DNA of 5,435 bases from the NCBI GenBank assembly GCA_028678445.1, contig JAJRDJ010000007.1, positions 1-5,435 of the forward strand. The letters run 5' to 3'. The translations under genes and the position numbers were made by a program. The number at the start of each line of letters is the position of its first letter. The first letter of the stretch is position 1. Below are positions 1 to 4,551 of this stretch, piece by piece. Source of the DNA: Methylococcaceae bacterium. GTDB lineage: Bacteria > Pseudomonadota > Gammaproteobacteria > Methylococcales > Methylococcaceae. Under the pieces are notes generated by a model. It made no database searches. It was not told the origin of the DNA and saw nothing but the letters and a program-made list of their open reading frames with translations.

Positions 1-315
1 AAACGAGCGGAGCACGAACCAGCGCCCCCACTCCTCGCGCCATTGCCGATAGCGTTGGTCCTCGCCCTTGCCGCGATTGCGGGCATGGATGTGCAGCGCC
101 AGGCGAATTCCCCATACCAGCACCAGGGCAGACACCAGCAGACCCCGCGGCGGGTAGACGCCGGCGCTCGCGAGCGAGACGGCAGCGACCAGGATGAAAC
201 CGAGCCCCCAGGCGACATCGGCAATGTCATTGCGGCCCCGGACCTGGGCAGCGATGAACCAGCCGGTCATGTAGGCCATTACGGCGCCGCAGCTGATAAG
301 AAATATCTGGGTCAT
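1..315 (-). CDS. DUF1295 family membrane protein, N-terminal part (runs off left edge)
   Basis: The first 105 residues are visible; the reading frame is still open at base 1, so the C-terminal part is outside the window. The piece has hydrophobic stretches at about residues 3-22, 37-52 and 58-75. It carries motifs I associate with the DUF1295 family (relatives of steroid 5-alpha-reductase and isoprenylcysteine methyltransferase): RNDIADVAWG at 28-37, then an R-x3-H-x3-RN stretch (71-80) and GKGEDxRY at 82-89. These are integral membrane proteins; related enzymes reduce double bonds of lipids with NADPH, but the DUF1295 reaction is not defined, so no substrate is claimed. The ATG at 315 is the only usable start, because no ATG, GTG, TTG or CTG lies in frame between it and the upstream stop at 370-372. 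No strong ribosome binding site is seen. It follows the small membrane protein gene by 54 bases and is probably the last visible member of the same minus-strand operon. Confidence 0.8.
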   Translation of the reverse strand, partial: MTQIFLISCGAVMAYMTGWFIAAQVRGRNDIADVAWGLGFILVAAVSLASAGVYPPRGLLVSALVLVWGIRLALHIHARNRGKGEDQRYRQWREEWGRWFVLRSF

Positions 316-369
316 GGCAGTCGAGATGACTGAAGCGCAAGAGTAATGATAGCCAGTCCCAGCGAGCCG

Positions 370-723
370 TCAACGGCGAGGCAGAGTTCCTCGCCTGTTG
401 CCGAGCAGTAGCCGGGCAACTCCGTCCGCGGGCTGCCAGCGGCGCAATTGCAGCAACAGGTAGAGAGCCGCCCCCAGATTGCCCAGGCCCATGATCAACA
501 AGAACCAGAAGGCACCCCAGAGCCCGGACTGCTCCCGCCAGGCGACCCAGAGCCAAAAGAACAAGAACCCGCAGTAGGCATCAGCGAGGAGGACCCGATA
601 CCAGGGGTCTAGCCAGAGCTGGCGGTTGGCACTGATGATGTCCTGCTGCAGAGAGGCAGCGATCGATAGGCAGAGCATCAACGCCAGCACAGCCAGACAG
701 ACAGCGGTCAGCAAGATCTTCAT
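370..723 (-). CDS. Small three-helix membrane protein, DUF1475-like
   Basis: A 117-residue integral membrane protein. Three hydrophobic segments are visible: about residues 4-24, 43-61 and 68-93, the last followed by an RRW stretch. The central LxDAYCGFLFFWLWVAWRE region (residues 46-64) and the later GxGNLGAALYLLLQL region (79-93) fit my recollection of the bacterial DUF1475 family, whose function is unknown. The assignment rests on this pattern only. The ATG at 723 lies 5 bases after the stop of the chalcone isomerase-like gene. An AAAGGA sequence about 12 bases upstream, inside the last codons of that gene, may serve as the ribosome binding site, which suggests co-translation. The sequence shows no catalytic motif. 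A role in the envelope or lipid metabolism can be inferred only from its neighbours. Confidence 0.75.
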   Translation of the reverse strand: MKILLTAVCLAVLALMLCLSIAASLQQDIISANRQLWLDPWYRVLLADAYCGFLFFWLWVAWREQSGLWGAFWFLLIMGLGNLGAALYLLLQLRRWQPADGVARLLLGNRRGTLPRR

Positions 724-728
724 GTTGG

Positions 729-1355
729 TCAGCGTCCTTTCAGCAACGCTCGCTTCAGCTCGGCGTCGATCGGTTCTTGTCCCAGCCAGATGCCGAAGTA
801 GGCGGCGGCGAAATCTGCTCCTTCGATGGTGACGAGGGGGCTGCCGTTGAGGGCCAGTTCCGTTCCCCTTCCAGGTAGATAGGTGAGGGCATAGCGGTCC
901 CCGGGCCGCACATCCTGGTAGGTGGCATTGAGACGGTCAAGGCGATCCTGCAACCGGGATAACTCTGCCGCGGTCAGGTTGCGCTTCAGCACCGGCGCCG
1001 CCCCCTTGTCGAAATCTTCGCCACGGATCGCAACCAGGTAACTGATCTCCAGCCGCTTGGGCACATCGTCCAGAGCTTCCTGCGGGCTCACTCCCTCTGG
1101 CAGGTAGAGTGCGGCCACATAAGCCTTGAAGAACTTCAGATAGCGGAGCAAGGCGACATTGTGCAGCGGCACCGTCGTTTCCCCGATGTCGACCTGATCG
1201 GCAAAGGTGACGCTCTCGACGGTCATGGCCTGGGTGGGAACAACGTGGATACTCAGTAAAACGCAGAGCAAGAGGGCGATAAGCGGGGTGTGCATTGCTA
1301 CAACACGCAACCGGAAGATCACGGTTGCAATTGGGTTTTTGCTGAAATTGCTCAT
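729..1355 (-). CDS. Secreted chalcone isomerase-like protein
   Basis: A 208-residue protein of the bacterial chalcone isomerase-like family (Chalcone_3 type). The N-terminus has a basic region (K7, R15, R17), a hydrophobic core at about 24-37 and a likely signal peptidase site after VVPTQA (residue 43), so the mature protein should be periplasmic. The mature part shows the family pattern: an opening TVESVTFADQV segment, the LRYLKFFKAYVAALYLPEG stretch (70-88), EISYLVAIRGEDF (103-115), a PGDRYALTYLPG region (141-152), and the closing FGIWLGQEPIDAELKRALL (187-205). Proteobacterial members occur beside lipid-modifying and photooxidative-stress genes, but their activity is unproven and need not be isomerisation of plant chalcones. 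The start chosen at 1355 overlaps the upstream lipoprotein stop as ATGA, which favours translational coupling. An internal ATG at 1295 would give a shorter signal peptide and is the main alternative. Confidence 0.85.
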   Translation of the reverse strand: MSNFSKNPIATVIFRLRVVAMHTPLIALLLCVLLSIHVVPTQAMTVESVTFADQVDIGETTVPLHNVALLRYLKFFKAYVAALYLPEGVSPQEALDDVPKRLEISYLVAIRGEDFDKGAAPVLKRNLTAAELSRLQDRLDRLNATYQDVRPGDRYALTYLPGRGTELALNGSPLVTIEGADFAAAYFGIWLGQEPIDAELKRALLKGR

Positions 1356-1804
1356 CGACGAGCTTCAATCGTACCAAATTGCGCGCGGATTTCTTCCATC
1401 CGGCGCCGGTTCTTGCCCAGGTCGGAATAACCGAGCCGCGAAGCGGAGCGCACGTGGATGAGGCGATGTTCCCGGTCGAGCAGGAATTCGGCGTCATCGA
1501 TAAAGAGAGTCGTCCTCAATTCCACCCGCAGGTAGTTGTCGGTCGTCTCGAGGACGGTCGTATCCGGACGAACTTTGAGCACCGCGAGCAACTGGGCAAA
1601 GGCGGTTTCCGGGTCTGCAGTTAAAGGAAAAGGGGCGATTCGATGCTGTTCGTCGGCCGCCTGGCTGGAAATGCAGTTCGGCGAGGACGGGCACGCCGCA
1701 AGGGCTCCGTTCGTCACCCCCAGGTTTGCCGGGCGCTCACCTGCACATCCCGCAAGCACCCAGAGCAAACTCGCAGCCATGACCGAGCTGAGTTGGCCGT
1801 TCAA
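1352..1804 (-). CDS. DUF1499 family lipoprotein
   Basis: A DUF1499 protein of about 150 residues with a lipobox. Family signatures are the LGVTNGALAACPSSPNCISSQ segment (28-48), the YLRVE strand, DDAEFLLD, and the closing RSASRLGYSDLGKNRRRMEEIR stretch. A short hydrophobic segment ending in LAGC (cysteine 20) predicts a signal peptidase II site, so the protein should be membrane anchored. The DUF1499 function is unknown. Start choice is the weak point. The ATG at 1780 leaves only 11 residues before the cysteine, which is too short for a normal lipoprotein signal. The TTG at 1804 gives 19, has a G-rich stretch upstream, and overlaps the uvsE stop as TTGA, so I prefer it. A more distal ATG at 1891 would add a hydrophilic leader lying entirely inside the uvsE frame and is unlikely. 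The signal lacks an N-terminal positive charge, which is unusual. The gene overlaps the chalcone isomerase-like gene by 4 bases. Confidence 0.82.
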   Translation of the reverse strand: MNGQLSSVMAASLLWVLAGCAGERPANLGVTNGALAACPSSPNCISSQAADEQHRIAPFPLTADPETAFAQLLAVLKVRPDTTVLETTDNYLRVELRTTLFIDDAEFLLDREHRLIHVRSASRLGYSDLGKNRRRMEEIRAQFGTIEARR

Positions 1805-2216
1805 ATGCCGCCCGCCGTGCGCAAGTCTGCCATCAGTCTGACCACAGCCATCTCCTTGGCCTTGGCCTCCACGTCCACGGTCATTTTCCATCCCTGCCAG
1901 CTGTCCGGAAAATCTTCCGGATCGATGTAGTCGGCATGAGGTTTAGGGTCGCTCCCCTGCCAGCAGCCCGCGGCGAAGAAAGGTGGCAGTAGGGTTCCCG
2001 CACCAAAGCCCGCCAGCTTTCCGCCGCCAATGCCGACGCCTCTGCAACCGAAAGGCCATCCGGATTGCAGCGATGGTGATGCACGTCGTACACCAGCGGC
2101 AGCGAAGGCTCTGGCAAATCGGCAGCAGGTCGCGTGGCGTGTAGCTGACATCATCGTTCTCCAGGGTCAAGCGGCTGCGTACCATTTCCGAACAGGCAGC
2201 AGAGGCCGAAACGCAT
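1801..2216 (-). pseudogene. uvsE: UV DNA damage endonuclease (uvsE/UVDE) relic: internal deletion plus two frameshifts
   Basis: The remains of a UVDE-type endonuclease, which in working form nicks DNA 5' of UV photoproducts. Reading right to left: MRFGLCCLF (2216-2190), which matches the family N-terminus, then directly SEMVRSRLTLENDDVSYTP and on to LLPICQ in another frame (about 2191-2111). SLPLVYDVHHHRCNPDG through to CHLSSPR follows back in the first frame (about 2105-1968). The end is in the third frame: DPKPHADYIDPEDF, the MTVDVEAKAKE stretch and MADLRTAGGI, stopping at 1801-1803. Conserved metal-site motifs of the second half survive (E in LENDD, D and H in YDVHHH, H in HLSS and HADYI, E in VEAKAKE). 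The first half, with its metal-binding histidines, is missing. Families of this kind are about 300 residues, so roughly 140-150 residues appear deleted. The start has a good ribosome binding site, AAGGATGAGG at 2219-2228, and a promoter behind it. Translation from 2216 meets a TGA at 2151-2153 after 21 codons. It cannot make an active enzyme. Confidence 0.88.
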
Positions 2217-2247
2217 GACCTCATCCTTGTCTGCCGGATAGTATCCT

Positions 2248-2256
2248 ATTATATCA
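2248..2256 (-). promoter_or_regulatory. Extended -10 promoter for the minus-strand operon
   Basis: On the minus strand the bases read TGaTATAAT, a perfect -10 hexamer (2248-2253) with the TG extension (2254-2256). No good -35 lies at 17 bp; CTCACA at 19 bp matches 4 of 6, so the TG extension would have to compensate. Transcription would start near 2241, leaving a short leader with AAGGATGAGG at 2219-2228 before the uvsE ATG at 2216. The promoter precedes a dead gene but would still drive the lipoprotein, chalcone isomerase-like and membrane protein genes behind it. Confidence 0.5.
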
Positions 2257-2485
2257 GAACGGCTTTTGCAGGTGTGAGCGCTTCCCGCCATAACTGTGAA
2301 CAACGGGTACGGACCCCGCGACAAGTCAATCGGTGGGTAGCTTTGCGAGAGGCAATTCCTGGTCTACCGATCCTTGCTAGGCATGGCGCAAGTCGCTAGG
2401 ATCAAGCTTTTCCTGAGGGGCTGTCCGCTGAAGAGGGGAGACGGAGCCGCCGTTGGTGAAGAGTCCATTTCCTCTGTGGCTGCAG
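2257..2485. other. Gene-free stretch with imperfect dyads
   Basis: No reading frame here looks like a protein on either strand. What is visible is short, imperfect self-complementarity. ATCGG + TAG (2329-2333, 2338-2340) can pair with CTA + CCGAT (2364-2371). CTTGC (2373-2377) can pair with GCAAG (2388-2392), with GATC (2369-2372) and GATC (2400-2403) as an outer step separated by a 7-base bulge. The two folds compete for 2369-2371. This could be part of a small RNA ending at the hairpin to its right, or simply old degraded sequence. Confidence 0.35.
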
Positions 2486-2517
2486 CTTAAACCACCAGCT
2501 GCTGCTGGTGGTTTAAG
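2486..2517. terminator. Perfect 14-bp inverted repeat, terminator-like hairpin
   Basis: CTTAAACCACCAGC (2486-2499) and GCTGGTGGTTTAAG (2504-2517) are perfect reverse complements around a TGCT loop (2500-2503). The form, a GC-rich core with A residues before and T residues after on either strand, is that of a short bidirectional intrinsic terminator. The T run is only three bases and lies within the stem, so termination may be weak. It is not next to the 3' end of any visible gene, which leaves a small RNA terminator, a remnant of a lost mobile element, or a protein-binding palindrome as alternatives. The repeat is certain; the role is not. Confidence 0.5.
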
Positions 2518-2665
2518 GGCCCGTTGACCGCATCCACGAGGGGCAGTCTATGGCCCCCTCCCACGGGGCGATGCTGACTGAAGAGCAAGTCAAACTCAAG
2601 ACGGAGCATGTTAATATGAAGTAAACATACATCAATATCTGAGAGTGCCGAGGCCACAGATGTGC

Positions 2666-2694
2666 TTGACAGTTGCGCAGTTGTGGTAGATATT
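2666..2694 (+). promoter_or_regulatory. Sigma-70-like promoter for the sensor kinase operon
   Basis: A perfect -35, TTGACA (2666-2671), is followed after 17 bases by GATATT (2689-2694), which matches 4 of 6 positions of TATAAT. An AT-rich stretch lies around and beyond the expected start near 2701. The spacing is ideal and it is the best rightward promoter before the kinase gene. It implies an untranslated leader of about 170 bases. I saw no sigma-54 (-24/-12) motif here, so the pair is probably not autoregulated through sigma-54. Confidence 0.5.
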
Positions 2695-2754
2695 TGTGAA
2701 AAATAATTAAAATACCATAACCGTCAAGGTCAAGTTGTTTACTGGTGGGACGAC

Positions 2755-2822
2755 AAGTTCCGGGGCCTTGCGAATGGGACTGCCAAGGTCGCCGGGATTT
2801 TCCCTGCCGGCCGAAACAGGGG
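2755..2822 (+). promoter_or_regulatory. Structured 5' leader of the sensor kinase gene (two consecutive hairpins)
   Basis: The first hairpin pairs AAGTTCCGG (2755-2763) with CCGGGATTT (2792-2800), using two G-U pairs. It continues after a small internal loop (gg against tcg) with CCTTG (2766-2770) paired to CAAGG (2784-2788), closing a 13-base loop. The second pairs CCCTG (2802-2806) with CAGGG (2817-2821), with a possible extra U-G pair. Both lie downstream of the predicted promoter and about 50 bases before the start codon, where they could affect translation or message stability. No known riboswitch class fits convincingly. Folding by eye cannot show that the structure is conserved. Confidence 0.35.
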
Positions 2823-2861
2823 CAGTGCCGACTGTTCACGTTTGCGCAACATGCTGTCGGT

Positions 2862-2866
2862 GGAGG
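2862..2866 (+). promoter_or_regulatory. Ribosome binding site deciding the kinase start
   Basis: GGAGG lies 5 bases before a GTG at 2872. The possible starts further upstream (TTG at 2842, ATG at 2851) have no such sequence in front of them. This moves the start of the kinase to 2872 and gives an N-terminus MKVKWPYRSLTGKF, a normal basic lead-in to the first membrane helix. Confidence 0.65.
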
Positions 2867-2871
2867 CGCAG

Positions 2872-4509
2872 GTGAAGGTGAAGTGGCCGTACCGCAGTCT
2901 GACCGGAAAATTTACGATTTGCACCAGCTTGGTGCTGGTCGCCACCATCGCCTTATTCGCCTATATCACCATCCAAACCCTCAAAGGAGAGTTTCTCAAA
3001 GAGGCTCAGGCCGATGTTGAAACCCTGAGCGAAATCATCCTGTACACCACCCATCTGCAGATGCTCGAAGACAATCGGGAAATCGTTTACAAAATGATGG
3101 ATGATGTCAGCAGGCATGAGAAAATTGCCCGCATCCGCTTGTTCGACGACCGTGGCACGCTCCGCTATTCGACGCATCGCAACGAAATCGGCCGTACTGT
3201 TGGGCAATCGACCGAAGAGTGCCAGCATTGTCACTGCCCCTCGATCGCCGATGTCTTCCCGAGCATGCTGGATGGCCGCCGCATGCTGACTGACTGTGCC
3301 GGTAACGAGATCCTCAGTGTTGCTACCCAGATTCCCAATCAGCCGGCGTGCTATACGGCCAAGTGTCATGCCCATTCGCCTGACACCCCCCTTCTCGGGG
3401 TTCTCGAAGTCCAGGCCTCGCTGAATAGCGTCAGCTTGCAGGCGAATGCCTACGCCAGAAATGTCCTGGCCTTTGCCACCTCCCTGACGCTCATCCTCAT
3501 CGCTTGCTTGGTCTGGCTGACCCAGGACCTGGTGGTCAAGCCCGTGCACAGTCTTTTGCTGCACTCGCGTAAGATTGCCAACATGGAACTCAACAGTCAT
3601 GTTGATCTCCAATCGACCGATGAGATTGGTGCCCTTGCTCGGGAGTTCAACCAGATGACTGACCGCTTGCGCCAGGTGCAGGCAGAGTACCGCCAGTTGA
3701 CCGAAACCCTCGAAACCAAGGTCCAGGAGCGTACGGCCGAGATCGCCCAGATGCATTCGCAACTGGCACGTTCGGAAAAACTTGCCTCGCTCGGGCAACT
3801 GGTAGCCGGCATCGCCCATGAGATCAACAATCCGCTCGCCGGCATACTCATGTTCTCCACCCTTTTTGCTGAAGACCGTTCACTGCCCAAGGCGATGCGT
3901 GATGATGCGAAGATCATCGTCCACGAGACCCAGCGTTGTGCCGAGATTGTCAAGCGGCTCCTGGAGTTTTCGCGCAGCTCGATTCCGCGCAAGAAGACCA
4001 AGTCGCTTGCGACGGTCATGAATGATACCCTGGCGCTGCTTGTCCATCAGGCCACCTTGAACGATATCGAGATTATCCGTCGCTATGATCCCGATTTACC
4101 GGAGATCCTGATTGATTCGAGTCAGATTGAACAGGTGTTCGTCAACATGGTGGTCAATGCCTGCCAGGCGATGCCCAACGGCGGCCGGTTAAGTGTCAGC
4201 ATGTATGTCGATTATGACCGTCAGTACCTGGTGACCGCCATCGAAGATACGGGTCACGGGATTCCTGAAGACCATCTGGCGAAGGTCTTCGACCCGTTCT
4301 TCACCACCAAGGATCAGCCTGCCCAGGGATTGGCCGGCACCGGCCTCGGCCTGTCGGTTTCCTACGGGATTATCCAGAACCATGGCGGCCACATCGGGGT
4401 GAAGAGCGAGGTGGGCAAAGGGACGGTATTCACTATCGAGTTGCCGCTCCTCGCCGCCACGGGGTATCCTGCCCAGGAGTATCCCGGCAAAATGTACGCG
4501 ACGGGGTGA
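2872..4509 (+). CDS. Membrane sensor histidine kinase with periplasmic c-type heme motifs
   Basis: A 545-residue kinase from the GTG start (numbering from there). Order: basic N-terminus, membrane helix 1 (about 14-36), periplasmic sensor domain (37-195), helix 2 (196-220), HAMP (221-275), coiled coil (to about 302), HisKA dimerisation domain with the phosphoaccepting histidine 316 in AHEINNPLAG, and an ATPase domain (about 413-527) with N429 of the N box, DTGHG (459-463), FDPFFTTK (473-480) and GTGLGLS (489-495). All catalytic motifs are present, so it should be active. The sensor domain contains CQHCH (117-121), a canonical CxxCH heme c attachment site, and CYTAKCH (160-166), a CX4CH variant, followed by HAH. 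This pattern recurs in kinases of anaerobic, cytochrome-rich bacteria and suggests a redox, gas or heme-linked signal; the ligand is unknown. The H-box style is that of NtrB-like kinases, matching the NtrC-type partner 42 bases downstream. The TTG at 2842 or ATG at 2851 are alternative, less supported starts. Confidence 0.93.
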   Translation: MKVKWPYRSLTGKFTICTSLVLVATIALFAYITIQTLKGEFLKEAQADVETLSEIILYTTHLQMLEDNREIVYKMMDDVSRHEKIARIRLFDDRGTLRYSTHRNEIGRTVGQSTEECQHCHCPSIADVFPSMLDGRRMLTDCAGNEILSVATQIPNQPACYTAKCHAHSPDTPLLGVLEVQASLNSVSLQANAYARNVLAFATSLTLILIACLVWLTQDLVVKPVHSLLLHSRKIANMELNSHVDLQSTDEIGALAREFNQMTDRLRQVQAEYRQLTETLETKVQERTAEIAQMHSQLARSEKLASLGQLVAGIAHEINNPLAGILMFSTLFAEDRSLPKAMRDDAKIIVHETQRCAEIVKRLLEFSRSSIPRKKTKSLATVMNDTLALLVHQATLNDIEIIRRYDPDLPEILIDSSQIEQVFVNMVVNACQAMPNGGRLSVSMYVDYDRQYLVTAIEDTGHGIPEDHLAKVFDPFFTTKDQPAQGLAGTGLGLSVSYGIIQNHGGHIGVKSEVGKGTVFTIELPLLAATGYPAQEYPGKMYATG

Positions 4510-4551
4510 ACAGTCGTTCAAAGTGTCGATCTTCCGCTGAAGGGGTGAATT

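Noticed and set aside
1805..1891. Lipoprotein starting at ATG 1891
   Set aside because: The extra 29 residues are hydrophilic and glycine/arginine-rich, lie entirely within the uvsE reading frame, and would bury the lipobox signal too far from the N-terminus.
2380..2400. Sigma-54 (-24/-12) promoter around TGGCGCAAGTCGCTA
   Set aside because: The GG and GC elements are 8 bases apart rather than 10, and the TTGC half is absent.
2530..2570. G- and C-rich hairpin GAGGGG/CCCCTC after the inverted repeat
   Set aside because: The pairing is only about six bases with mismatches and alternative registers, so it is not distinguishable from chance.
2695..2822. GEMM-I cyclic dinucleotide riboswitch
   Set aside because: Short matches (GGGACG, CGCCGGG) are present in the right order, but the GCAAACC segment, the GAAA-capped hairpin and the GCAAAGCC segment are not. 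Kept only as a structured leader.
2513..2839. 108-codon minus-strand open frame in the intergenic region
   Set aside because: It has no ribosome binding site or domain, an irregular composition, and runs through the plus-strand promoter and leader structures. I see no sign that it is a protein.
2842..2871. Kinase starting at TTG 2842 or ATG 2851
   Set aside because: Neither has a ribosome binding site, whereas GTG 2872 has GGAGG five bases upstream and begins with a typical basic lead into the first membrane helix.
2953..3819. 288-codon open frame on the minus strand inside the kinase gene
   Set aside because: It lies wholly opposite a well-supported histidine kinase coding region, shows no recognisable domain, and is the usual by-product of GC-rich codon use.
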